DNA of 32,691 nt, from the NCBI GenBank assembly GCA_965371445.1, contig CBDUYN010000111.1, positions 1 through 32,691 on the forward strand, in the 5' to 3' direction. The DNA comes from DASWIG01 sp965371445. GTDB taxonomy: Bacteria; Acidobacteriota; Thermoanaerobaculia; Multivoradales; J023. Within the stretch, counting starts at the first letter, position 1. Each line of letters begins with the position of its first letter. Both the position numbers and the translations under genes were made by a program. Positions 1-7,559 of this stretch are shown piece after piece. A model generated the notes under the pieces. That model made no database searches. It was not told the origin of the DNA and worked only from the letters and a program-made list of their open reading frames with translations.

Positions 1-47
1 CGCGTCATGGAGGACCGCCGTGCCGCAACGAACGACACGGCCAGACT

Positions 48-108
48 CGCGAAGTGCCTGGCACTTCGCGGCGACGGCACTTCGCGGCGACGGCACTTCG
101 CGGCGACG
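48..108. repeat. Perfect hairpin running into a triple 16-bp tandem repeat
   Basis: Bases 48-57 (CGCGAAGTGC) and 61-70 (GCACTTCGCG) are perfect inverted arms around a 3-base loop. The right arm is also the start of a 16-bp unit, GCACTTCGCGGCGACG, present three times without a mismatch at 61-76, 77-92 and 93-108. Identical copies suggest recent slippage or expansion. No gene is recognised over it. Its function is unknown. Confidence 0.85.
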
Positions 109-136
109 GGCCTCGCCGTCGTCGGCTGGCCGGCTG

Positions 137-200
137 GCGTTGCTCGGGCTGCAAAGAGCGTTCCGGCCGGGCCGGGTGGCGTTCCTCCGGCTGCAAAGAG
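137..200. repeat. Two-copy direct repeat ending in GGCTGCAAAGAG
   Basis: A unit of about 22-24 bases that begins TGGCGTT and ends GGCTGCAAAGAG occurs at about 137-158 and 177-200. A few changes separate the copies. It sits in the gene-free left edge of the window, together with the other short repeats there. No function can be read from it. Confidence 0.6.
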
Positions 201-235
201 GTCTCGGGTCGGACCAAGGTACTTCTGAGAGGGTG

Positions 236-265
236 GAACCCTAGGGGGGAGAACCCTAGGGGGGG
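236..265. repeat. 15-bp direct repeat in tandem (GAACCCTAGGGGGGA)
   Basis: GAACCCTAGGGGGGA occurs at 236-250 and again at 251-265, where the G run is one base longer. Just beyond, at 277-292, GAGCGA and TCGCTC form a 6-bp hairpin with a 4-base loop. That hairpin lies directly downstream of the minus-strand peptidase relic and could be a transcription-end hairpin for it, but no T tract follows it. Confidence 0.55.
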
Positions 266-298
266 AGACCCCGGTTGAGCGACTCTTCGCTCCCTCAG

Positions 299-1356
299 TC
301 ATCGCGGCACGAGGGTCGTCGACACCACTCCGCGGTGCCTCGTGACCTCCTGGAAGTAGCCCATCCACCGCCGGCGGTAGCGGTCGAGTTGGATCACCGA
401 CTTGGGCGAGACCTCCTGTCCCGCCATGCTCACCAGGACGAAAGCCGTCCGAAAGCTCTTGGGAGCCGTGACGGCCGTCGGCCGGCGCGGCCCCTCGACG
501 GCGAGGATGTCCTCGAGCGAGACGTCCACCCGGCGTCCGCCTAGCGTCACACCGACGACCGGGAGCTGGAACCGCTGCGCTCCCCCGTCGTCCGGATCGG
601 CGATGTAGAAGAAATCGTCCACGTTGCCCCGCGACCTCAGGCCCATCAGGTAAAGGTCGACGGGACTGTAGCGGGTATGGGCTTCGGAGGTGGTGGTAAA
701 GGTCCCGTCACCGTTGTCGGTCCAACCGTTGCCGTGCATCAGGGAACCCTGTGAGCTCGCGTAGAAGCTCCAGTGCCCGCCGCGCATTCCGGTCAGGATC
801 TCGGAGCTCTCCTCGCCATTTTCGTCCTGGAAGTGGACAAAGGTCAGCCAGCGATGGCCGAACTCATGGCCCAGCACCGTCATGGTCGACGCCGTGGTCA
901 GGAAGATCTCGTCGGGATCCCGGGGAAATTTGGCAAGAGCCCCCATCTCCACGTAGCTCTCCAGCTTCTCGCCTCCCGGGATGAGCGAGGTGTGGTCGAA
1001 GCTCTCCCGGCCGATACCCCGGATGTCGTTTTGCACGCCCACCGAGAAGGCGAATCCGCCGATGTCGATGCGGAAGTCGAGCCAAAGACCGACGTGTAGC
1101 GGTCGGCGAAATGCTCGAAGAAGCGCTGGACGACGCTCAACTCGTCGACCTCGGGCTCTCCGGTGAACTGTTCGGCGATGATGCCGCGCCGCGCCGCGAC
1201 CGGGAGCTCGGCTGTGTAGTCGACGAGGTGAAGCTGTGGCTCGTCGGGGGGCGCCACGCCGACGATCAGTCGGATGGCACCGACGTTGCGGTAGACGCAA
1301 GTCACCCGGCCATTGGCAAAGAGCGTCACCTGGAAGGTGTTGAGCAACATCTTCAT
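299..1356 (-). pseudogene. Frameshifted, 5'-truncated zinc metallopeptidase (HEFGH motif)
   Basis: The minus strand encodes a zinc-peptidase signature, LGHEFGHRW, at about 855-880. This is the HExxH pattern in which two His bind zinc and Glu acts as the general base. The protein is split between two frames. The 5' part, from ATG 1356 behind a GGGAG ribosome site, encodes NTFQVTLFANGR...RFFEHFADRYTSVFG. The 3' part starts at about 1090 with LDFRIDIGGFAF and runs to a TGA at 299-301. Joining them needs one base restored near 1081-1095. The 5' part looks like the end of a beta-sandwich (NIDO-like) domain and has no signal peptide, so the true N-terminus is missing as well. The arrangement recalls large secreted acidobacterial proteins, from memory only. 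A single sequencing error could explain the frameshift but not the missing N-terminus. Confidence 0.7.
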
Positions 1357-1865
1357 GAGGGATCTCCCGGAGCCCATCCGGCAAGAGTGGGTGTGGACCC
1401 AGCGTTTCTGGCCGCGGTTTCTCGACACGACTATCCCTAAGTAGTTTAGAGTCCCACCGGCGTCAATTTGTTTAGCCCCTCCGGCCAGAGGATCGAGGAG
1501 TCCCCCCCTTGAGGGAGGCTACCATGGCCTCACACGATAGCGAGTACACCAGCTCGCGCAGAGTCAGCAGGGGGCGGCGGCCGGTGGTGGTCAGCCGGCT
1601 GAATTGTGTCAGACCGATGATCCAGCACCGCCGGTGGTTTGGGGTTTTGGACCTGTTTCCGGATCCGATTCGGTACGGCACGGCCGTTCCTGCGGCATCG
1701 CCCGATTGCGCGCCGTTTCTTCTCTCGGTTCGGTGTCGCGTCCGTCAGGATCCGCACCAGCCACCCATCAGGTTCAAGGCAACGACCGCGGCAAGGGTAG
1801 GCGGCATCGCCATTCCCCAACCCTGCAGGGGTTGTATATCCAACCTTTCGGGCAGCTGGGCGCCG
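1357..1865. other. Gene-poor stretch, no recognisable gene
   Basis: No open frame here resembles a known family. The longest plausible minus-strand piece, about 1472-1681, is arginine-rich and could be a relic of an unidentified gene. No family can be named. The stretch separates the peptidase relic from the transposase relic. Confidence 0.4.
1818..1834. repeat. Small palindrome on the 3' side of the transposase relic
   Basis: CAACCC at 1818-1823 and GGGTTG at 1829-1834 are inverted arms around a 5-base TGCAG-type loop. A related palindrome with CAACCCT/AGGGTTG arms lies on the other side of the transposase at 2328-2344. The relic is therefore bracketed by similar hairpins, as expected for Y1 transposases acting on palindromic ends or REP elements. 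Confidence 0.6.
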
Positions 1866-2320
1866 TCAATCCCACACATACCGTTCGTCATACTCGGCAT
1901 CGCACTCCTTCAAAAGCCGCCGGAATTCATCTTTGAAGCTCTCATGCCGATGATGCTTCTCCTGTGTGGCCTTGTAGCGCCGGAGCTCTGAAATACGACT
2001 TGGCTCGGTCGAGACCGCGCCGTACCCTGCCTGCCAGTGAAAGTCGTCAAGGGGTCGATCTTTGCCCTTGATCCATATCGACGAATCCTTGTTGAGGCCC
2101 TTGAGAAGGTCCGCGGTCGTGATCGTTCTTCCGAACCGACAGAGGATGTGGACGTGATCCTCTACTCCTCCGACGATCAAGAGGGTGACTTCAGGTTCCG
2201 GAAAGTGCCGCCAAGGTATGCGTGCAGCTCGTTCCGAAGCGCGCGATCGCGCAAGAAGGGGACGCGATCCTTCGTGGAGAACACGATGTGGAAGTAGGTC
2301 TCAGCAAGGGATTGAGGCAT
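1866..2320 (-). pseudogene. Frameshifted Y1/IS200-like transposase (RAYT type)
   Basis: This is a relic of an HUH-superfamily single-strand transposase (Y1_Tnp). The 5' frame starts at ATG 2320 and reads MPQSLAETYFHIVFSTKDR..., the classic N-terminus of the REP-associated group. It meets a TGA near 2182. The next frame continues with LIVGGVEDHVHILCRF, where HVH is the metal-binding HUH motif, and then WQAGYGAVS, where the Tyr is the expected nucleophile. It ends at 1866 with an EYDERYVWD tail. Restoring one base joins the halves into about 151 residues, the usual family length. All catalytic elements survive, so the break is recent or is a sequencing error. The downstream half could also begin at a TTG at 2180. 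Confidence 0.85.
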
Positions 2321-2327
2321 GGCGATT

Positions 2328-2441
2328 CAACCCTTTCAGGGTTGGGGATGTGGCTGCATCTCTTCCCAGGGTGGCGCTTCGCTTACCCTGGGCTTCAATA
2401 TAAAACCCCTTCAGGGTTTGGGAACAGACCCTACGGGTCTG
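2328..2441. repeat. Cluster of four short hairpins upstream of the transposase relic
   Basis: Four consecutive perfect inverted repeats lie within 114 bases: CAACCCT/AGGGTTG (2328-2334 and 2338-2344), CCCAGGGT/ACCCTGGG (2365-2372 and 2385-2392), AAACCC/GGGTTT (2403-2408 and 2414-2419) and CAGACCC/GGGTCTG (2425-2431 and 2435-2441). They begin eight bases from the transposase start codon. Their density and place beside a RAYT-type gene fit REP-like substrate sequences. A cousin of the second hairpin lies at 12005-12023. Confidence 0.75.
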
Positions 2442-3433
2442 TGCGTACGTCTCATGGTCATTCGGTCTCGGTTTCTTCGTTCTTCGTTCTTCGTTCTTCG
2501 GACGCATATCTCCCGAGAATGCCCAGGATCCTCTCCTTCCAGGGCGCCAAGGCCCCAAATTCGCCGTTGGCAGGACGCTCCGGGCCTCCGGAGCGGCGAT
2601 CGACGCCAGGCGACGACGACAGGAGCCGGGCGCGCGGGACCGGCGGAACGCGCCCCTTCGCCGCGCTTTTGGGGGTTCCCTCAGATGGCGGCGAAGCGTT
2701 CGCCGCGCTTTTTTCCGTGCGGCACCGCGCGGCGAAGCGTTCGGGCCGCTCCGTTGAGAGGCGCCTCTTCGCGGCGAAGACTTCGCCGCGCTTTTGGGGA
2801 CCTCAGAAGTCGCGGCGAAGCCTTCGCCACGCTCTTTCGCAGTGCACCTGTTCGGCGAGGACGCTTCGCCGCGCTTTGGGGGCATTCGAGGGTGCCGGAG
2901 AAGCGTCCGCCGCGCTCGCATCGACGTCGTCGACGCGCGGCGGTCGCGCCGGCCTGACCAATTCTCGCGAGAGCCGGCCGTCTGACGGCGCTTCGCGGAT
3001 TTGCGCTGCCGCGAATCGGGGGTCCTGCGGCCGTTGTCGGATCAAGGAATAGCCAGACCGGCCGGCGGCCGCGAAGCCGGCAATTCGAGTTGGGCCGATT
3101 CCGGATTCGGCGACCGGCCGCGGATTTCGGACCCGCCAGGTCCCGTGGCCGCGAAGGGTCAATCTTTGCGAGGTTTGCCGAGTGGTTTGGATTCGGGCCG
3201 GGCCGGATTTCCGGAACGCCGAAACGCGGCCCACCGGCCGGGGCCAGAGGATTCCCGGCGTTGACGGCCCTACAGAAGACAAGGGCAAGGTGAGCCACGC
3301 CAAGGGTCTTGGTAGCTTCGGCGTGCCATGGAGCGGCCTTCGTCCCCTTGCCCTTGCCACCCCGGAGGCGAACACCCTCCCCACGGCTCCGATTCTGTTG
3401 TAAGGTTCGGGCTCAAGCCCGGACGCCGACACC
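2442..3433. other. Gene-free GC-rich stretch with degenerate repeats
   Basis: Nothing here resembles a protein family. The open frames on both strands are low-complexity Arg/Ala/Pro/Gly products of GC-rich DNA. From about 2655 to 2919 a motif TTCGCCGCGCTTTTGGGG recurs in degenerate form (2656-2674, 2699-2714, 2781-2800, 2821-2839, 2864-2881, 2903-2919). It is often preceded by GGCGAAGC, so that GGCGAA-GCG-TTCGCC palindromes form. Bases 3000-3300 hold further CCGGCCG-rich irregular repeats. A short GGGCT/AGCCC hairpin at about 3408-3420 precedes the helicase gene. No convincing promoter was found. Confidence 0.55.
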
Positions 3434-6403
3434 ATGCCCGACGCCCCCCACCCCCTCCAGCGCCGCCTGAACGCCGAACGCCTCGTCCGCCGCCGCCGCG
3501 CCGACGAGCACCAGCGCTACGCCGCCTCCCAGCGGCGTGGACGCATCGACCCCAACCCGCACCAGATCGACGCCGTCATCTTCGCGCTGCGCCGGATCCC
3601 CGAGGGCGGCTGCATCCTCGCCGACGAGGTCGGGCTCGGCAAGACCATCGAGGCCGGGCTCGTCATCGCGCAGCTCCTCGCCGAAGGAGCCCGGCGAGTG
3701 CTTCTCATCGTCCCCAAGCCGCTCCTTGGACAGTGGCAGAACGAGCTCTACACCCTCTTCGGCATGGAGGCCCGCGAAAGCGGCGCCGACGCCGCCTCCT
3801 TCGCCGGCGACGGCGTCTTCCTGGTCGGCCGCGAGGTCGCCGGGAGCGTCCGCGGCTCGGATCTCGTGAAAGAGGCCGAGCCCTTCGACCTCTGCGTCAT
3901 CGACGAGGCCCACGAGATTTTCGCCAACATCTACCGCCGCTACGACCGCGGTGGCAGCTACAAGGACGACTCCGACTTCGCCGCTACCGCCCACCGTGTG
4001 CGCAGCTTCCTCGGACGCACCCCCGTCCTGCTGCTTACCGCGACGCCCATCCAGAACAACCTGACCGAGCTCTGGGGCCTCGCCCAGTACGTTGAGCCCA
4101 CTGGCACGCTACTCGGCAACCTCAGCACCTTCCGCCAGGTCTTCATCGCCGGCGAGGACCGCAAGCTCGTCCCGGGGCAGACCGAGGAGCTGCGGCACCG
4201 GATCGCCACGATCTGCCAGCGGACGCTGCGCCGTCAGGCCCAGGAGTTCTTGGAGCGTCCCTTCGTCGGTCGCCGGACGCAGCTCTTCGAATACCGCATG
4301 AGCCCCCAGGAGAGGAGCCTCTACGACGACGTCACGGCCTATCTCCTCGAGCCCGAGCTCTGCGCGTTTCGTGGCAAGCAGCGCCGTTTGCTGCTGATCG
4401 GCTTTCACCGCCGTATGGCTTCGTCGATCCCGGCGCTCGCGGCGAGCCTCGAAAAAGTCGCCGAGCGCCTCCGCGCCCAACTGGCCGGCGCCGCCGACGC
4501 GCACGTGAGTGTCCGCGACGTGGCCCTCGACCTGGAGGACGAAGAGCTCGAGGAGGCGGCCGAGGCCGAGGCCGCCGAGCGCAGCGACCCGGTCCCGGAA
4601 AGGGTCGACAAGGAACGCGTCAGCCGCGAGCTCAGCCGCGTCGAACGCTTCATCCGCAGCGCCAACGAGCTGCCGGGCGACAGCAAGGCGCGGAAGCTTT
4701 TAGAAGTCGTGAAGCTGGTGCGCGAACGCGGCGAGCGCGGCGAAGGCAACGGTAAAGTCGTCGTCTTCACGGAGTCGCTTACCACCCAGAGCTACCTGGA
4801 GAGGATCCTGGTGGAGAAAGGCCGGCTCGCCCCGGAGGAGGTGACCCTCTTCCGCGGCCAGAACACCTCGGCCCGGGCCCTCGAAGCCCTGAAGCGCTGG
4901 CAGGAGGAAGTTGCCGACGCGCTGCCCGTCGACAGCCGTCCGAGCCGCGAGCTGGCGATTCGCCTCGCCCTCGTCCACGAGTTCAAGACGCGCTCGCGGG
5001 TCTTCATCTCCACCGAGGCGGGGGCCAAGGGGTTGAACCTCCAGTTCTGCGACACGCTCGTCAACTACGACCTGCCCTGGAACCCGCAGCGCATCGAGCA
5101 GCGGATCGGACGCTGCCACCGTTACGGCCAGACGCACGACGTCACCGTCGTCAACTTCCTCGCCAAGGACAACGAGGCGCAGCGGCTGACCTTCGAGATC
5201 CTGAGCCAGAAGCTCGATCTCTTCGGCAAGGTCCTCGAAGCGTCCGACCACGTCCTCTACGAGCCGCGGACCCTTGCCCCGGAGCCGCTGGCGAGCGCGT
5301 TCGACTTCGAGAAAAACCTGCGCAAGATCTACAACACCGCCCGGACGATCCAGGCGGTCGAGGAGGACCTGCGCGACCTGCGTGCCACGATGGAGGCCAA
5401 GCGCGAAGCCTACGAAGAGAGCATGCGGCGCACGGCCGAGCTCATCGAGACCCGCTTCGACGAGAACGTCAAGCAGGTCTTCCGGCGGCTGCGCGAAGAC
5501 CTCCGGGCGAGCCTCAAGCAGCTCGACCGCGACGTCGCGGCGCTTGTGACCGGCTACCTGGACGCCGCCGGCGCCTCCTACGAGAGGAGCGAAGAAGCGG
5601 ACCGTGTCGTCCTCGCCGTCAAGCCCTCGTCCGTGCTCCCGGAGGGGCTGCGCGACGGGATGCGTGTCGTCGCGGGACACTCCCGCGACCTGGAAGACGC
5701 CGAGCCGCTCCACCTTTCCCACGGCCTGGTACGCGAGGCCGTCGACGAGGCCCGCCGCGCTTCCGACGCCACGCGCACCGTCCGCTTCCGCGAGCTTCCG
5801 GCGGCCCTCGAGGAGTACCGCGGCCGGCGTGGACGGCTCATCCTGACCAAGATCACCTACAGCGGCTTCGAATGTGTGGACCACCTGCGATTGATCGCCC
5901 TCGTCGAAGACGTGGACGCCCTGCTCGACGACGAGGACACGGAGGCCCTCCTCAAGCTACCCATGGAGGACGCGCCACCCCTCGCCGAGCCCCTCGCCGT
6001 CACCGAAGAGGACGTCGAGGAAGCCGTCGACGAGGTCGTCTTCCTCGATCAGACACGGGTGACCGAACAGGAGCAGGAGCGCTTCGAGCGCATGATCGAG
6101 CAGATCGAGCGCTACGTCGACGACCAGGTCCTGGTGATGCGCCGTGAGCGCAAGGGTGTCGAGGCGCAGCTGGAAAAAGCGCGCAAGAAGCGCGAAGCCG
6201 CCGTCGGCGCCGACGCCCGCAACCGGGCCGAGGCCGAGCTCGAACGCCTCCAGGCCCGCCTCGACGAGCTCGACGCCGAGATCGCACGCCTCCAGGCCCG
6301 CGACGACGAGGAATACGAGAAGTGGCGCCGCGTCGCCCACGAACGGCGCTACGTCGCCCCCACGGTGGAACGCCTCTTCGACGTCGAGGTGGTGCTGGGA
6401 TGA
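3434..6403 (+). CDS. SNF2/RapA-like helicase-family ATPase
   Basis: This 989-residue superfamily 2 protein is predicted to hydrolyse ATP to translocate on double-stranded DNA or remodel protein-DNA complexes. Visible motifs are a Q-like NPHQIDAV (41-48), motif I ADEVGLGKT (63-71), motif II DEAH (157-160), motif III LTATPIQNN (about 201-209), and motifs V-VI near 525-566 with STEAGAKGLNLQF and QRIGRCHRYGQ. An acidic insert lies near 355-395, and a long charged coiled coil occupies about 870-960. The layout resembles RapA and the SNF2 proteins of anti-phage systems such as DISARM, but no nuclease or methylase domain is fused. It starts at ATG 3434, whose ribosome site is weak. It is the first gene of a three-gene operon; the next gene follows after 10 bases, and the partners imply a role in DNA end processing or defence. 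The specific function is inferred. Confidence 0.9.
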   Translation: MPDAPHPLQRRLNAERLVRRRRADEHQRYAASQRRGRIDPNPHQIDAVIFALRRIPEGGCILADEVGLGKTIEAGLVIAQLLAEGARRVLLIVPKPLLGQWQNELYTLFGMEARESGADAASFAGDGVFLVGREVAGSVRGSDLVKEAEPFDLCVIDEAHEIFANIYRRYDRGGSYKDDSDFAATAHRVRSFLGRTPVLLLTATPIQNNLTELWGLAQYVEPTGTLLGNLSTFRQVFIAGEDRKLVPGQTEELRHRIATICQRTLRRQAQEFLERPFVGRRTQLFEYRMSPQERSLYDDVTAYLLEPELCAFRGKQRRLLLIGFHRRMASSIPALAASLEKVAERLRAQLAGAADAHVSVRDVALDLEDEELEEAAEAEAAERSDPVPERVDKERVSRELSRVERFIRSANELPGDSKARKLLEVVKLVRERGERGEGNGKVVVFTESLTTQSYLERILVEKGRLAPEEVTLFRGQNTSARALEALKRWQEEVADALPVDSRPSRELAIRLALVHEFKTRSRVFISTEAGAKGLNLQFCDTLVNYDLPWNPQRIEQRIGRCHRYGQTHDVTVVNFLAKDNEAQRLTFEILSQKLDLFGKVLEASDHVLYEPRTLAPEPLASAFDFEKNLRKIYNTARTIQAVEEDLRDLRATMEAKREAYEESMRRTAELIETRFDENVKQVFRRLREDLRASLKQLDRDVAALVTGYLDAAGASYERSEEADRVVLAVKPSSVLPEGLRDGMRVVAGHSRDLEDAEPLHLSHGLVREAVDEARRASDATRTVRFRELPAALEEYRGRRGRLILTKITYSGFECVDHLRLIALVEDVDALLDDEDTEALLKLPMEDAPPLAEPLAVTEEDVEEAVDEVVFLDQTRVTEQEQERFERMIEQIERYVDDQVLVMRRERKGVEAQLEKARKKREAAVGADARNRAEAELERLQARLDELDAEIARLQARDDEEYEKWRRVAHERRYVAPTVERLFDVEVVLG

Positions 6404-6413
6404 GGAGGACGGC

Positions 6414-7559
6414 GTGGCGTTGAAGATCCTCCACACGGCCGACTGGCACCTCGGCCTGCGCTACCGCGCCTTCGACAAGGAGGACGAGCGCAAGCTCACC
6501 CGTGCCCGCCTCGACGTCGTCGAGCGGATCTTCGACTGTGCCGAACGCTGGGGGGTGCAGGCGGTGCTCTGTGCCGGCGACCTTTTTGACGATGCGTATC
6601 CCGACAAAGAATGGTGGCAGGGCCTGGCCGACGCCCTCACCAGCCGCGACTGGAAGGAACGGCCCGTCTTCCTCCTGCCCGGCAACCACGACCCGCTCAT
6701 CCCGGGCTCGGTCTACGCGCCGGAGCACCCGTTCCGCAAGGCCCTGCCCGACTGGGCCCACGTCGTCGACCGCGAGGGCTACGTCTACGAGCTGGGGCCG
6801 AAGGCGGTCCTCTACGCGTCGTGCTGCCGTTCGCGGGCGGGTCAGAGGGACCCGGCGCTGGAGCTCCCGAAACGCGAGAACGGCGACGAGCGTTTCCGCA
6901 TCGGCATGGTCCACGGCCAGACGTTCCACTTCGAGGGCCTACAAACGAACTTCCCGATCGCCCTCGACGCGGCCGAGCGCCGCGGGCTCGACTACCTGGC
7001 GATCGGCGACACCCACGGCTTCCAGGACACGACGCCCGACGCTCCGGTCCCGACGCTCTATCCCGGCGCCCCCGAGCAGACGAAGTTCAACGAGGAAGAC
7101 GCTGGTTACGTCGCGGTGGTCTACTTCCGCGGCCGCGGGCGGCGTCCCCACGTCCAACGGGAGCGGGTGGGCCGGTGGCTGTGGCGTGAAGAGACGGCGT
7201 GCGACCTCGCCGAGCTGCGGCGCCTCAAGAACGAGGACCTGGGCCACACCGTCTTGCGGTTGACCCTCGAGATGAGCGTCACGCTGGCCGGCTACGACGA
7301 GGTCCACCGTATCCTCGCCGAGCTCGGCGGCACCGACGCCACCCACGGCCGCGCCGGCATCCTCCAGGTCGACCGCACCCGGCTGCGCATCGGGGGCGCC
7401 ACGGCCGACGACTTTCCCGAGGACCTGCCGGGCGTCCTGCGTGCCGCCGTCGACCGCCTTGCCGAGATCGAGTCCGGGGACGCCGACACGCGGCAGAAAG
7501 AAGTCGCGCGGCGGGCGCTCTTTCACCTCTACAAGCTGGTCACAGGGGCACGGGAATGA
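6414..7559 (+). CDS. SbcD/YhaO-like metallophosphoesterase (Mre11 family)
   Basis: This 381-residue calcineurin-like phosphoesterase is predicted to be the nuclease partner of the ATPase encoded next. The two-metal site is recognisable: HTADWHLG (7-14, with D10 and H12), GDLFD (55-59), GNHD (90-93) and MVHGQ (165-169). The last motif reads GDTHG (198-202), where most Mre11/SbcD proteins have GHxH, so one His ligand is replaced by Asp. A cap-like C-terminal region follows. The start is GTG 6414, placed 6 bases after a strong GAGGAGG at 6403-6408; a TTG at 6420 is an alternative. The stop overlaps the next gene's start (ATGA), which indicates translational coupling. In known pairs (SbcCD, YhaON, Mre11-Rad50) the nuclease trims DNA ends under ATPase control; here that is inferred. 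Confidence 0.9.
   Translation: MALKILHTADWHLGLRYRAFDKEDERKLTRARLDVVERIFDCAERWGVQAVLCAGDLFDDAYPDKEWWQGLADALTSRDWKERPVFLLPGNHDPLIPGSVYAPEHPFRKALPDWAHVVDREGYVYELGPKAVLYASCCRSRAGQRDPALELPKRENGDERFRIGMVHGQTFHFEGLQTNFPIALDAAERRGLDYLAIGDTHGFQDTTPDAPVPTLYPGAPEQTKFNEEDAGYVAVVYFRGRGRRPHVQRERVGRWLWREETACDLAELRRLKNEDLGHTVLRLTLEMSVTLAGYDEVHRILAELGGTDATHGRAGILQVDRTRLRIGGATADDFPEDLPGVLRAAVDRLAEIESGDADTRQKEVARRALFHLYKLVTGARE

Noticed and set aside
48..108. Could be a CRISPR-like repeat
   Set aside because: The 16-base units abut with no spacers and there are no cas genes in the window.
2222..3435. Several overlapping frames of about 200-280 residues on both strands
   Set aside because: They have low-complexity Arg/Pro/Ser/Gly content, with competing frames of equal quality and no domain, ribosome site or family resemblance. 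The DNA is a repeat region.
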